A stretch of 64,000 nucleotides of DNA from Neobacillus muris (GCF_943193175.1 NZ_CALPDF010000016.1:19803-83802); one strand, 5' to 3'; counted from the stretch's first letter, positions 43,827 to 54,370 are shown. Translations and numbers: made by a program. The notes: a model not told the origin generated them from the sequence alone.

Positions 43827-45593
43827 TTGAACAGCATACGCCGTTATTTAGAGTTTGTAAAGCCGTACCGGTGGCAAATCTTTGCTACCATCATCATCGG
43901 GATTATTAAGTTTTCCATTCCGCTTCTTTTGCCGATGTTAATTAAATACGTTGTCGATGACGTCTTGGGCAATCATGGGTTAACGAACAGTGAAAAAGTA
44001 AACAAATTATTTCTCATCATGGGACTCATGATTATTATTTTTGTCATACTAAGGCCGCCTATCGAATATTATAGGCAATATTATGCTCAGTGGACGTCGA
44101 ACAAAATATTATATGATCTTCGAGGGATCTTGTATAAACACATACAAAAACTGAGCTTTAAATATTATGCCAATAGCAGGGCGGGAGAAATTATCTCCCG
44201 GATCATCAATGATGTCGAGCAGACAAAGACCTTTGTCGTAACAGGGTTAATGAATATTTGGCTGGATATGGCCACGATTGTAATAGCGATTATTGTGATG
44301 TTTTCAATGAATGTCAGGTTAACCATTGTATCCATATTGCTATTCCCGCTTTATGCCTTTTCCATTAAGTACTTCTTTGGCAATTTACGTAAATTGACCA
44401 GGAATAGGTCGCAAGCACTTGCGGGTGTGCAGAGTTATTTACATGAGCGGGTACAGGGAATGGCGATTATCAAAAGTTTTGCGATTGAAGAGCATGAGCA
44501 GGCTCTGTTTGATAAGCAGAATAAAAATTTCTTAGAAAAAGCCATTCAGCATACGAGCTGGAATGCCAAGTCCTTCTCGGCCGTTAACACAATTACCGAT
44601 ATTGCTCCCTTGCTGGTCATTGGTTATTCGGCCTATTTAGTCATCCATGGACAGCTTACATTAGGAACGATGGTGGCATTTTATGCTTATATCGATAAGC
44701 TTTATAATCCATTGAGGAGATTAGTCAATTCATCCACCACGATTACTCAGTCATTTGCGTCCATGGACCGAGTGTTTGAATTATTAGATGAGAAATATGA
44801 TGTGGTGGATGCACCGAATGCGACCGAATGCAGGGATGTGAAAGGAAATATTTCCTTTAAAAACGTTTCGTTTGCCTATAAAGAGGAAGATGGAATGGTC
44901 TTAGAGGAAATTAACCTGGACGTAAAACATGGTGAAACCATTGCACTGGTTGGGATGAGCGGGGGCGGAAAATCAACGTTCGTTAGTCTGATTCCGCGCT
45001 TTTATGATGTCACAAAGGGGAAAATAACATTAGATGGGACAGATATCCGTCAATTTAAGATTCAATCCTTGAGGGACAAAATTGGGGTTGTGTTTCAGGA
45101 TAATATTTTGTTTAGCGAGTCTGTCAAAGAAAATATATTGCTTGGAAAACCGGATGCATCCGATGAGGAAGTTTACCGGGCAGCCAAAGCTGCCAGTGCA
45201 GATGATTTTATTCATGAGCTTGCTGAGGGTTATGATACCAAGGTTGGTGAACGGGGGGTAAAGCTTTCCGGCGGCCAGAAGCAGCGAATTGCCATTGCCA
45301 GGGTATTCTTAAAGAATCCTCCTATTTTAATCCTCGATGAGGCCACTTCTGCGCTTGATCTAGAAAGTGAGCATTTAATTCAGGAGTCCTTAAACGAATT
45401 GGCCAAAGACAGGACAACCTTTATTGTGGCCCACCGCTTATCGACGATTACCCATGCAGATCGGATTGTTTTAATTGATCATGGACAAATTGCTGAAGTA
45501 GGGACTCACGATGAGTTGATGGCCAAGCAAGGAGGATATTACAAATTATTTCAAGTCCAGCAGCTGGAAACAACAAAAGCCGAAGCAAAGTAA
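43827..45593 (+). CDS. ygaD: ABC transporter, fused permease and ATPase (multidrug/lipid exporter type, YgaD)
   Basis: A 588-residue half-transporter. Six membrane helices occupy residues 10-310, with the coupling region [18 protein letters not shown]. The ATPase follows with Walker [11 protein letters not shown]-loop [15 protein letters not shown], signature [14 protein letters not shown], Walker [12 protein letters not shown] and AHRLST. It works as a homodimer or with a partner to export drugs or lipids; the substrate is unknown. The start is uncertain. TTG 43827 gives the N terminus [15 protein letters not shown] expected for the family, but the GGGGAG is only one base away; a longer reading from 43803 exists. 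Confidence 0.9.
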   Translation: MNSIRRYLEFVKPYRWQIFATIIIGIIKFSIPLLLPMLIKYVVDDVLGNHGLTNSEKVNKLFLIMGLMIIIFVILRPPIEYYRQYYAQWTSNKILYDLRGILYKHIQKLSFKYYANSRAGEIISRIINDVEQTKTFVVTGLMNIWLDMATIVIAIIVMFSMNVRLTIVSILLFPLYAFSIKYFFGNLRKLTRNRSQALAGVQSYLHERVQGMAIIKSFAIEEHEQALFDKQNKNFLEKAIQHTSWNAKSFSAVNTITDIAPLLVIGYSAYLVIHGQLTLGTMVAFYAYIDKLYNPLRRLVNSSTTITQSFASMDRVFELLDEKYDVVDAPNATECRDVKGNISFKNVSFAYKEEDGMVLEEINLDVKHGETIALVGMSGGGKSTFVSLIPRFYDVTKGKITLDGTDIRQFKIQSLRDKIGVVFQDNILFSESVKENILLGKPDASDEEVYRAAKAASADDFIHELAEGYDTKVGERGVKLSGGQKQRIAIARVFLKNPPILILDEATSALDLESEHLIQESLNELAKDRTTFIVAHRLSTITHADRIVLIDHGQIAEVGTHDELMAKQGGYYKLFQVQQLETTKAEAK

Positions 45594-45609
45594 TCTGCTT
45601 CGGCTTTTT
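45575..45609. terminator. Bidirectional terminator between ygaD and ygaE
   Basis: AAAAGCCGAAGCA (45575-45587) pairs with TGCTTCGGCTTTTT (45596-45609), spanning the ygaD stop and ending just before the convergent gene's stop. Confidence 0.92.
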
Positions 45610-45610
45610 C

Positions 45611-46687
45611 CTATAGATGTTTATCTTTTTCTTCAATGGGGACCTCATTGTGATGAAACGAGTGAAAACTGGTAATTAGCATATCAAGATGCTCGATCTG
45701 TTCACTGTAATCAATGATAGTGGCCACGATTTGCATTGTATGGAATAAGTGAAGATTGTCCTCGTCCATCTCTCTAGGCTGAGCAAGAAATAATTTGAAC
45801 AGCTCTTGATTATTGGAAAATACGTCACCGTCATTTTCAGATGCAGGCAAGGGCACTTTTCCTATAAAACGGAGCATTAACTGCTCATGCCGGTATATAA
45901 GTAAATCCAATTGCTCCTGTATCGCGGATTTAAATTCTCCAGGCAGCTGTAGTAGTTCATTTTCAAATCGATGCAGCTTTTTTAATATATCCAATCCTTT
46001 TCTGGCGGTTAAAATCATTTGCCGGTAAATGACCAGCTTTCGTGACTTTTCCAGGTAGGATTTTTTTAAATAGCTTCGTTCTTCCTTATACATGGAATAA
46101 AAGTCTTCCATCATTTTAACATTCTTTTTTATGGTTTCAATATCCGACTTTAACAGCTGATGATCGTAATCATGACGAGAGCTTAGACGAATCCAGCGGA
46201 TGATTTCTTCTGTTGTGCTGATAATTTTAACGTATAGCTTATTTTCATATTTGGGCGGCATAAATACCAGATTGACCAAGAAAGCTGAAAATACTCCAAT
46301 CATAATAGTGGAAAACCGGATTCCGGCAAAGGTAATAAACGTATCTCCGGTACTTTCCATAATGGAAATAAGGGTTACCAGTGAGAGCCCAATGGTGTTT
46401 TCAAGCTTTAATTTAAGGTTAATCATGATAACAATAATAGCCGCCAGCCCAATGATAATAAAATGATTGCCTATGGCAAGGACAAATATGACGGCAACAA
46501 TGGCACCAATCAGATTTCCTTGGATTTGTTCAATGATGGTTAAATATGAACGGTAGATGGTTGGCTGTATGGCGAATATGGCGGCAATGGCTGCAAATAC
46601 AGGTGAAGGAGAATGCAAGATCTGTGCCAAATAAAGAGAGAGAACAATGGCAATTCCCGTTTTAAAAATGCGGGCACCTAGCTTCAT
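45611..46687 (-). CDS. ygaE: Aromatic acid exporter/FUSC-like membrane protein
   Basis: A 358-residue protein with an N-terminal block of membrane helices. KLGARIFKTGIAIVLSLYLA and AAIAAIFAIQPTIYRSYLTI are typical of the ArAE_1/FUSC-like family, with further helices to about residue 155. The C-terminal cytoplasmic half of about 200 residues is helical. Family members are proposed exporters of aromatic acids, but the substrate is not shown. The symbol rests on position after ygaD and similarity as I recall it. Confidence 0.78.
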   Translation of the reverse strand: MKLGARIFKTGIAIVLSLYLAQILHSPSPVFAAIAAIFAIQPTIYRSYLTIIEQIQGNLIGAIVAVIFVLAIGNHFIIIGLAAIIVIMINLKLKLENTIGLSLVTLISIMESTGDTFITFAGIRFSTIMIGVFSAFLVNLVFMPPKYENKLYVKIISTTEEIIRWIRLSSRHDYDHQLLKSDIETIKKNVKMMEDFYSMYKEERSYLKKSYLEKSRKLVIYRQMILTARKGLDILKKLHRFENELLQLPGEFKSAIQEQLDLLIYRHEQLMLRFIGKVPLPASENDGDVFSNNQELFKLFLAQPREMDEDNLHLFHTMQIVATIIDYSEQIEHLDMLITSFHSFHHNEVPIEEKDKHL

Positions 46688-47175
46688 TATTTACTGATTC
46701 CTTTCAATAAATAGATTGAATTTTATATGATATCTGGTAAGAAACTAATTATGTACTATACAGGGATTGGAACATTTAATCAAGTGAAATTATAGGTATT
46801 TCTTATTAATTGATGCTAGAAATTGAACTCTTATGCAGTTTTTCGATAGGAGAGATGGAAGAAAGCGTCCGCAAGTGAACGAAAGGGCTCCGTCACTGAT
46901 TTTTGTCGTCATGCCCGCTTCATGTTGAGGACAAAACTCGCTTGGAAATCAGTAAAATTGTCCGAAATCACTTATCCCATACTCTGCAAATTTTGAGAAA
47001 AAACAGCCTAGATAAAAAAGAGTGCCATTTCTATTTAAAAAGGCACTCTTTTCTATGATTTTTTGCTGCCAAACACTCCAGCATTTACTTTACCAAAATG
47101 AGGTTATGCACCTCAAAAGTGAACCCTTTACAAGTGAACTGCGGGCGCTTTTTTCATTTTGTTTCTAATTCTTTA
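46688..47175. other. 488-base intergenic region with dyad sequence and terminator
   Basis: No credible gene is seen. ACTGATTT (46895-46902) and AAATCAGT (46946-46953) bracket a segment with several broken repeats (TCCGTCACTGATT, GTCCGAAATCAC), resembling a degenerate dispersed repeat. Near the right end AAAAAGAGTGCC (47015-47026) pairs with GGCACTCTTTT (47042-47052), a strong bidirectional terminator serving the glutamate synthase gene on the minus strand. Confidence 0.6.
47015..47053 (-). terminator. Terminator after glutamate synthase gene
   Basis: AAAAAGAGTGCC pairs with GGCACTCTTTT around a 15-base loop. On the minus strand it ends in six T, about 120 bases past the glutamate synthase stop. 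Confidence 0.82.
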
Positions 47176-50100
47176 TTATTCTGTTGATACAGAGGGGTCA
47201 GCTTGTTCTTTCACTGGAACGATTTCAATAAAGTGATCTTCCGGACTGCTTAACAATGAACGGAGTTGAACAGCTTCTTCCGCCTGGCCATTTTGTTCTA
47301 GTAAATCAGTATAGGTCGACAGCAGCTCATTAATATCCTGTTTGCCTTTTTCCGTAAGATTATTGACAGAAACCTTTGCACCTTTTGCGATCCGTCTTCT
47401 GACCGCATCCTTTGTTAATCCCATTTCAGGCTGATAACGGACATAAACCACTCCACCTGTCATACCGGCACAGATCCATGGACCTGGATCACCTAAAACT
47501 AAGCCGCGGCCGTTTGTCATATATTCAAAGGCAAATCCTTTGATATTGGCGTTGGCACCAATGTTCCCATGTTCCTTCTCAGGAACAGCCTGTTTCACTT
47601 GGCCGCCAATAATCAAGTCTGCACCAGAGAGACGGATACCAGCACGTGCATCAGCATTTCCTTGTGCGACTAACAGGCCTTTTTGGGCGCCATAACCAAA
47701 GCCTTTTCCGACTGAGCCATTTAAGAATCGGCCATCTTGCCCTTTTGATTTCAATACATAAATATTTCCGCCAAAGGAAGTTTTTCCAACACCATCCTGG
47801 CCGCCGCCATTTACAGTGATCTCAATTCCTTCACTATTGTAGGCTCCCAGCCCATTTCCAGGGATAGAACCTTCCTTGTATTTAAGCTGTACTGTAGGAA
47901 GCTGCTTATAAGAACCATCGAGTCTTCCGCGGACACGGTGGCAGGATACCCGGCTTCCTAATACGCGCTGTTCTGATGTGATGCTGACAAACTCTCTTGA
48001 AGAATGCAGCTGCTCGATGCTGGAGTCAAGATATTCTGCGCCTGCTGCAACCTGCATTTGAGATTGTTCAAGGGATTTAGGCAATTCCATTTTAGAAAAT
48101 TGGCTAATTTCTAATGGCTTTAACAGGTGTGTCAGGTTTAATTTGTTTTCTCCTGATACTTGCTCCAATAATTCGGAATGGCCCACTGCTTCTTGGAGAT
48201 TGCGGATCCCAAGCGAAGCCGCCAATGTCTTTAATTCATTTCCAAATGCTGTGTAAAGATTCATGATCCCTTGTACAGCAGCTTCGAATTGGCGTGGCAC
48301 AAATCTGCGAAGGCCGTGTTCTTTTGCCTGTGCTTCGGTTTCAATTTGTGTTGCAATACCAACATGGCATGTATCCAAGTGACAGCCGCGGCAAGTTGTA
48401 CAGCCAATTGCAAGCATCGAAAGTGTTCCAAATCCGATACGGTTTGCCCCAAGCAGCATAACCTTGATCACATCCATTGCACTCTTCATCCCGCCATCAG
48501 CCCAAATTTCTACTTTATGGCGCAGGCCGCTTTCGAGCAAAGCATTGTGTGCCGCTTTTACCCCGATTTCAACCGGGAGCCCTACATGCTGTAAGGCATG
48601 AATTCTGGCGGCACCGGTACCTCCGTCAAAACCGCTTAAAGTAATAATATCAGCTCCAGCCTTAGCGATACCGACCGCAATGGTGCCAATGTTCGGTACA
48701 ACTGGAACTTTTACAGCAATTTTTGCTTGGTCATTAGCGGTCTTCAGTTCGTGAATCATCTGTGCCAAATCTTCAATTGAATAGATATCGTGATTGTTGG
48801 ACGGTGAAATTAAATCAGATCCAAGCGTGGCATTACGCGCCGCTGCAACTTTTGCGGTTACCTTTGAACCAGGCAGGTGGCCGCCCTCGCCAGGCTTTGC
48901 GCCTTGACCAATTTTTATTTCCAGCAGATTGGATGAATTTAATAGTTCAGCGTTAACCCCAAATCGTCCTGAAGCAATTTGCTGGCCTCGGGTTTTTGGA
49001 TATTTGCCAAGCATATCTTTGATTTCCCCGCCTTCGCCATTGAGGCTGACCATGTTCAACCGATCGGCACCTTCTGCATAGGCTCTGAAAGCAATTTCGT
49101 TTTGTGAACCAAATGACATAGAAGAAATCACAAATGGCAGATCATGGTCGCCAACATGAATATCGACTTCTTCCGGCGCTATTGATTTGTTGGTCTTTTT
49201 CAGGCCAACTAAATGGCGGATAGTTGTAGGATTCGCTGTCTCCTGTTCAACAATTTTATCGCGATACACTCCGTAATCTCCTGTTGCCGCGATATCGCCA
49301 ATAGCCTTCCAAATCCGCGGGAAGAGATGGAACGTTTTGCCTAGCCGTTCTTTTTCATTATTATAATCATCTGCTCTTTTTAGAGAATCGGCTTTCAGGG
49401 TTTCAAAATCTGTTTCCAATTCATTTGAACCTAAGAAGTTGGTTGTATTAAGAATATCGGCTACTGAATCATGAAGTCCAATGCTTGAGAATAATCGGCC
49501 GTATCCGCGCAATTCATGAATTCCTATGGTTGAAATAACCTTTTCAAGCCCCTTTGTAAGAGCGCTATACAGATTGATTAATGGTTTTTCCGTTTCATTT
49601 AGCACTGTTAAGAACATGTAATAAGGGCTAATTAAATCGGCACCTAATCCGAAAACTGTAATAATATCATGAAGGGAGCGAATGGCTGCCGAACGTAATA
49701 CTATAGAACAGTCTCTTCTTAACTCTGCCTTGACTAGTGCTTGGTCGATCGCAGATGTGGCCAAGTGCGGATCAATCCAATAGGAATCCTCCTGATGCGC
49801 TTTGGCATCATCCAGAATCAATAAGGTTTTTCCAGACAGAACGGCTTGCACTGCTTCATTAGCGAGTCTTTTTAGCGCCACATCGATGCTTTCTTCTTTA
49901 GCGAAAGTCATAGAAATATAGGCTGCTAATTTTCGGTCTTGATAATATTGGACAATTTGGTCAAAGCTTGGCTGTCCTAAGCTTTCAGCACATTTGTAGC
50001 CTGCTTTTCCCTCGATGAGCAGGGGAGTGGTCAATTCAATAACAGCTTCAGCTTCTCCTTTTGAAAATAAACCAGGGCGTTTGCCGATAATAACCCGGGT

Positions 50101-51645
50101 TGAAAAATGCTCTGTTTCCCGGTCACGGTCAATGGCAGGGTTTGTTACAACCGCAACACTTTCTTTAATGTAGTCGGCAATATTGACACGCTCAGGATTT
50201 AACGCAGCAAGCGGTGCATCATGGCCAAGCGAGCGGATCGGCTCTACCCCTTTTTCAGCCATTTGTTCTATCAATTGAATATGGTCTCTTTCCCAGCCGA
50301 AGGCCTTGTATTGACCGTTATGGATTTTATCAGGGTAATTCATTGTAACGGTCTTCGTTAATGCCGGTGGAAGCAGGCGAACTCTTGCTTCACTGAGGTT
50401 CAGCCGTTTAGAGAACCGATGATAAACTTCTTCTTGATAACGGCTATGCTCGTAAACCTCTAATGTATCTCCATTCCATTTAAAGCCTACTTTTTCACCA
50501 GGGGCTAACGGTTTAGGGTCATTGACATACTCACTTGTTGGTGTGATGCCCGGTTCGGATGAAAAAAGATAAGAACTTTCGGTTTCCAGCATCCATAGTG
50601 GACGAAGGCCCAGTGCATCGACACTAAATACGGCCTCGTCACCATATCTGGAAATGATGCCGGCAGGCCCTTGGGCAAAATGTCCCCATCCTTCACGAAG
50701 GTAGGTATATAAATCCTGTAAATACTTAGGATAGGATTTAATTTCGTTCACGATTGGCGGAAATAATAAATCCATCGCCTCAAATAAAGTATATTGATCA
50801 CGGCAAATTAAGGTTTCCATCGTCCTGCTTAAATCCTGGGAATCACTGCCGTCCTTTACAAGTGGAACACCAATCATTTTGGCTTCATCACGAAGTTTGG
50901 CGATGGTGTTGATTTCCCCATTATGTCCAAGAACACTAAATGGCTGTACACGGAAAAAACTTGAAAGAGTGTTCGTAGAATAACGGTTATGGCCCAGTGT
51001 CATGGTTGAAGCCGCCAACGGGTTGGCTAGGTCCTGATAATACCGGGGAAGAATGTCTCCGGCTCCCATTACTTTGTAAACTACATGATTTTGGCTTAAT
51101 GACGCTACATGAACATGATCATTCGTTTCAAAGTCTATCAATGTCTCAAATAAAACTTTATTTAATTCTTGCCCATTTTTAGTGGATAAGCAGGCAAATT
51201 GCCAAAATACAGGGTTTTCTTGAATGGCAATCGGTCCAAGTGCTGATGGATTGGTCACTTTATCCGTTTCATAAATTAATTCAAGGCCATGTGCATCGAG
51301 CTTGGCTTGCAATTCTAGTTTAGTAGTTTTCCAGTTTGCTTTTTGGCTGATAAAGATATGTCCTACGGCAAAATCTTCTCGCTCAGCAAGTGATCGCTCG
51401 AGACCATTCTTTTGCAATTTTTCTTTCCAAAGTTCAATTGGAATATCGAGGTGAATCCCAACTCCGTCGCCTTCTCCATTAATAAATCCAGCGCGGTGAT
51501 TCATGGTCACAAGAGCATTTATGCAATCAAAAATATTCTTATTAGTTGGCACCTTATTTTTTTCAAGGCACGCGACAATTCCACAGGCATCATGTTCATC
51601 TCTGTGAAAATCTTTAAATTGGGAAGGGGTCCATCTTTGGGTCAT
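47176..51645 (-). CDS. Glutamate synthase, large subunit (stand-alone)
   Basis: A 1489-residue enzyme transferring the amide nitrogen of glutamine to 2-oxoglutarate. The N-terminal class II amidotransferase has its nucleophile in HDACGIVACLE (Cys22, requiring removal of a short propeptide), with NHRAGFINGEGDGVG. A central domain and the FMN/2-oxoglutarate domain follow (SMSFGSQNEIAFRAYAEGADRL, split here by position). The 3Fe-4S cysteines are in CTTCRGCHLDTC (near 1082-1093), and the C-terminal beta-helix has GXGXG-type repeats. The small NADPH-oxidising subunit gene is not adjacent. The ribosome site (AAAGAAG) is weak although a strong AGGAGG lies further upstream. Confidence 0.93.
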   Translation of the reverse strand: MTQRWTPSQFKDFHRDEHDACGIVACLEKNKVPTNKNIFDCINALVTMNHRAGFINGEGDGVGIHLDIPIELWKEKLQKNGLERSLAEREDFAVGHIFISQKANWKTTKLELQAKLDAHGLELIYETDKVTNPSALGPIAIQENPVFWQFACLSTKNGQELNKVLFETLIDFETNDHVHVASLSQNHVVYKVMGAGDILPRYYQDLANPLAASTMTLGHNRYSTNTLSSFFRVQPFSVLGHNGEINTIAKLRDEAKMIGVPLVKDGSDSQDLSRTMETLICRDQYTLFEAMDLLFPPIVNEIKSYPKYLQDLYTYLREGWGHFAQGPAGIISRYGDEAVFSVDALGLRPLWMLETESSYLFSSEPGITPTSEYVNDPKPLAPGEKVGFKWNGDTLEVYEHSRYQEEVYHRFSKRLNLSEARVRLLPPALTKTVTMNYPDKIHNGQYKAFGWERDHIQLIEQMAEKGVEPIRSLGHDAPLAALNPERVNIADYIKESVAVVTNPAIDRDRETEHFSTRVIIGKRPGLFSKGEAEAVIELTTPLLIEGKAGYKCAESLGQPSFDQIVQYYQDRKLAAYISMTFAKEESIDVALKRLANEAVQAVLSGKTLLILDDAKAHQEDSYWIDPHLATSAIDQALVKAELRRDCSIVLRSAAIRSLHDIITVFGLGADLISPYYMFLTVLNETEKPLINLYSALTKGLEKVISTIGIHELRGYGRLFSSIGLHDSVADILNTTNFLGSNELETDFETLKADSLKRADDYNNEKERLGKTFHLFPRIWKAIGDIAATGDYGVYRDKIVEQETANPTTIRHLVGLKKTNKSIAPEEVDIHVGDHDLPFVISSMSFGSQNEIAFRAYAEGADRLNMVSLNGEGGEIKDMLGKYPKTRGQQIASGRFGVNAELLNSSNLLEIKIGQGAKPGEGGHLPGSKVTAKVAAARNATLGSDLISPSNNHDIYSIEDLAQMIHELKTANDQAKIAVKVPVVPNIGTIAVGIAKAGADIITLSGFDGGTGAARIHALQHVGLPVEIGVKAAHNALLESGLRHKVEIWADGGMKSAMDVIKVMLLGANRIGFGTLSMLAIGCTTCRGCHLDTCHVGIATQIETEAQAKEHGLRRFVPRQFEAAVQGIMNLYTAFGNELKTLAASLGIRNLQEAVGHSELLEQVSGENKLNLTHLLKPLEISQFSKMELPKSLEQSQMQVAAGAEYLDSSIEQLHSSREFVSITSEQRVLGSRVSCHRVRGRLDGSYKQLPTVQLKYKEGSIPGNGLGAYNSEGIEITVNGGGQDGVGKTSFGGNIYVLKSKGQDGRFLNGSVGKGFGYGAQKGLLVAQGNADARAGIRLSGADLIIGGQVKQAVPEKEHGNIGANANIKGFAFEYMTNGRGLVLGDPGPWICAGMTGGVVYVRYQPEMGLTKDAVRRRIAKGAKVSVNNLTEKGKQDINELLSTYTDLLEQNGQAEEAVQLRSLLSSPEDHFIEIVPVKEQADPSVSTE

Positions 51646-51890
51646 ACATATCGGGCTTCTTTAGGTAACCTTAGGAAGCCGCTTCACCTCCTATTAAACT
51701 TATATTTTAGAAAAATTGAATTGGCTGTTAGAAAATATATCATACTTTGGTCACACTTAAACTGCCAAACTTCGATGCAAAAATATAATCTAATCATATC
51801 ATAAGAATTTTCAGAAATCAAATAAATATACAAAAATTTGGATGGAAAAAATTGAATAAAATGCATGGAGATAAACACATAAGTTGTTAA

Positions 51891-51904
51891 TGTAAACGGT
51901 TTCA
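51891..51904 (+). promoter_or_regulatory. cre site upstream of glutamate synthase
   Basis: TGTAAACGGTTTCA matches the CcpA cre consensus at 13 of 14 positions. It lies about 250 bases before the glutamate synthase start and just past the gsaB terminator, so glutamate synthesis may respond to carbon status. Confidence 0.6.
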
Positions 51905-51911
51905 AGAAGGA

Positions 51912-51945
51912 AGCAAAAAATATTGGGAGTGATTTCCACTCCCAA
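51912..51945 (-). terminator. Terminator after gsaB
   Basis: TTGGGAGTG pairs with CACTCCCAA around five bases; on the minus strand ATATTTTTTG follows. Confidence 0.88.
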
Positions 51946-51967
51946 CCCCTGCATAAATTATGCATAT

Positions 51968-53263
51968 TTATTCTGATTTAAGCTGTGAAAATGCATTTCT
52001 GACGGCATTTACTGTTGCGCTAATATCTTCTTCTGTATGCGCAATGGTAATAAACCATGCTTCATATTTGGAAGGTGCAAGATTAATGCCTTGTTCCAGC
52101 ATCAGTTTAAAAAACTTGCCGAACATTTCGCCATCTGTACGTTGGGCCTGTTCGTAGTTTTCGATCTTTTCAGTAGTAAAAAAGACAGTCAGAGCCCCTT
52201 TTAAGCGATTAATCGTAATAGGAATATCATCCTCCTTTGCTGCATCCAGAATCCCTTCTTCAAGCATAGCTCCAAGCTGGTCCAAATATTCATAAACGCC
52301 TTCTTGTTTTAATACTTCCAAGCAGGCGATTCCAGCCAGTATGGATGCTGGGTTCCCAGCCATGGTTCCAGCTTGGTAAGCAGGCCCAAGCGGAGCGACT
52401 GTTTCCATAATTTCTTTTCTTCCGCCATAAGCGCCGATTGGCAGGCCGCCGCCGATGATTTTCCCCATGGCAGTTAAATCCGGTTTAACACCTAATAAAT
52501 CTTGGGCACCGCCATACATGAAACGGAATGCGGTAATTACTTCATCGAAAATCACAAGGGCGCCGGCTTGATGGGTCAATTCATTCACCTGTTCTAGGAA
52601 ACCTGGGTTCGGCTCAACAATACCAAAATTGCCGACAATCGGTTCCACTAATACCGCTGCTACTTGGTCTCCCCATTTCTCAAGGGCCTGCTTAAACGGT
52701 TCAATTGTATTAAAAGGAACCGTAATCACTTCTTCAGCGATGCTTTTTGGCACCCCTGCTGAGTCTGGCGTCCCGAGTGTGGATGGACCAGAACCCGCCG
52801 CAACTAAGACAAGGTCTGAGTGGCCATGATAGCAGCCAGCAAATTTAATGATTTTGGTGCGGCCTGTATAGGCGCGTGCAACACGGATGGTTGTCATCAC
52901 TGCCTCTGTGCCGGAATTGACAAACCGGACCTTATCCAGAGAAGGGATCGCTTCTTTTAGCATCTTAGCGAATTTTACCTCATGGGGGGTTGGTGTTCCG
53001 TATAGGACACCTGTTTCTGCTGCACGTGTTATCGCTGCCGTAATGTGGGGGTGGGCATGCCCAGTAATAATGGGACCGTAGGCAGCCAAGTAATCGATAT
53101 ATTGGTTGCCATCCACATCCCAAAAGTAAGCGCCTTGTGCCCGCTCCATGGCAACAGGTGAACCGCCGCCCACTGCCTTATAGGAGCGTGATGGACTGTT
53201 TACGCCTCCGACAATATGTTCCAATGCTTCTTTATGTAATCTCTCAGAATTGCTAAAATGCAC
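51968..53263 (-). CDS. gsaB: Glutamate-1-semialdehyde 2,1-aminomutase
   Basis: A 431-residue PLP enzyme turning glutamate-1-semialdehyde into 5-aminolevulinate, the heme precursor. [60 protein letters not shown] and the PLP lysine in [16 protein letters not shown] are present. GTG start with AGGAGG eight bases upstream. Its place after ygaE is as in B. subtilis gsaB, a second copy beside hemL, except that the glutamate synthase gene now intervenes. Confidence 0.94.
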   Translation of the reverse strand: MHFSNSERLHKEALEHIVGGVNSPSRSYKAVGGGSPVAMERAQGAYFWDVDGNQYIDYLAAYGPIITGHAHPHITAAITRAAETGVLYGTPTPHEVKFAKMLKEAIPSLDKVRFVNSGTEAVMTTIRVARAYTGRTKIIKFAGCYHGHSDLVLVAAGSGPSTLGTPDSAGVPKSIAEEVITVPFNTIEPFKQALEKWGDQVAAVLVEPIVGNFGIVEPNPGFLEQVNELTHQAGALVIFDEVITAFRFMYGGAQDLLGVKPDLTAMGKIIGGGLPIGAYGGRKEIMETVAPLGPAYQAGTMAGNPASILAGIACLEVLKQEGVYEYLDQLGAMLEEGILDAAKEDDIPITINRLKGALTVFFTTEKIENYEQAQRTDGEMFGKFFKLMLEQGINLAPSKYEAWFITIAHTEEDISATVNAVRNAFSQLKSE

Positions 53264-53425
53264 GTTGATTCCTCCTAAAATTTTGTTCCTTCTCTATTCT
53301 ATCACGTTTTTCTTGTATTGAACTTTTCGACTATTTTCTTTACTGGTTTAATTGAGGCATGCAGGTTGTTTTAGAGAAGCAATTTGATTACACTATTTTT
53401 TTAGGGCATATCAGGAGGTATGTAA

Positions 53426-54145
53426 ATGAATAATGCGATTGAAGTGGAAAAATTGCGGAAGGAATTTAAGGTTTATTCCAGCCGTAAGGGGTTAAAGGGT
53501 GCTTTCAGGGACTTATTTACCCGTAATGAAAGAATTATTCCAGCCGTAAATGATATTAGCTTCAAAGTTAAGCAAGGAGAAATGGTTGGATACATAGGTG
53601 AAAACGGTGCGGGAAAATCGACAACGATTAAAATGCTGACGGGGATATTAACGCCGACCTCTGGCCAAATTGTGGTTAATGGAATGAATCCTCATAAGGA
53701 TCGTGAAAAATTTGTCCAAACGATTGGAGTTGTTTTTGGACAGCGGTCTCAACTGTGGTGGGATATTGCTGTTCAAGAGTCATTCCGCCTGCTGAAAAAA
53801 GTATATAAAGTAACGGATGAACAATATGACAGCCATATGAACCATGTCATCAAAACGTTAGATATCGAGCCGCTATTGGATAAACCAGTCCGAAAATTGT
53901 CATTAGGGCAGCGAATGAGGTGCGAGCTGGCAGCTGCATTAATTCACAATCCGCCTCTGTTGTTTTTGGATGAACCGACCATTGGGCTGGATGTATTAGT
54001 CAAACTAAAGATTCGGGAATTTTTGAAGGAAATCAACGAAAAATACCACACTACAATTTTATTAACGACACATGATCTTTCAGATATAGAAGCACTATGC
54101 GAACGGGTGATTGTGACGTATCTCTATAATTACATATGTACATAA
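53426..54145 (+). pseudogene. ABC transporter ATPase (COG4586 type) truncated by the island
   Basis: The first 230 residues or so are a normal ATPase: Walker A GYIGENGAGKST, VVFGQRSQLWWDIAVQESF typical of the daunorubicin/viologen-type ABC-2 exporter ATPases, KLSLGQRMRCELAAAL, LLFLDEPTIGLD and TTHDLSDIEALCERVIV. Family members are about 320-330 residues, but here the frame leaves homology after VIV (about 54116) and ends with nine unrelated residues. The C-terminal domain and the expected ABC-2 permease genes are absent. A strong CAGGAGG precedes the ATG. I infer disruption by the island that starts here. Confidence 0.85.
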
Positions 54146-54196
54146 AAAATTATTTTATCCTTTCCATTGCTATGCATGTATCCATCAGATATTATG

Positions 54197-54228
54197 ATTA
54201 TGTACAAATTAATGATTTTGCACATAAT
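54197..54228. promoter_or_regulatory. Dyad near the island left end
   Basis: ATTATGTACAAA (54197-54208) and TTTGCACATAAT (54217-54228) form a 12-bp inverted repeat with one mismatch. Related pieces TGTACATAA and TTAATGTGCAT occur on each side, so the block from 54140 to 54270 looks like a set of protein binding sites before the helicase gene. Confidence 0.5.
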
Positions 54229-54370
54229 TAATGAAAATAGCTTAATTAATGTGCATTTTTATAATTAATTTATTTGCATTAAGGCTTTGAAAAATTTAGC
54301 CTCAGTACGTAAATTTTTTCTTAGTTATGATTTATAAAAAAGTTTTATGTTAATTTCAGGAGGTGTTATT

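Larger units (their letters stand above)
51646..51967. other. Intergenic region upstream of glutamate synthase
   Basis: This AT-rich stretch of 322 bases contains the gsaB terminator, a cre-like site and the glutamate synthase leader. In the leader, a strong AGGAGG (minus strand, about 51687-51692) precedes a nine-codon frame starting GTG AAG CGG CTT and ending TAA, which could be a leader peptide or chance. No gene longer than that is seen. Confidence 0.5.

Noticed and set aside
48271..48594. Cysteine-containing plus-strand ORF inside the glutamate synthase gene
   Set aside because: It is the antisense shadow of the Fe-S cluster region and has no ribosome site.
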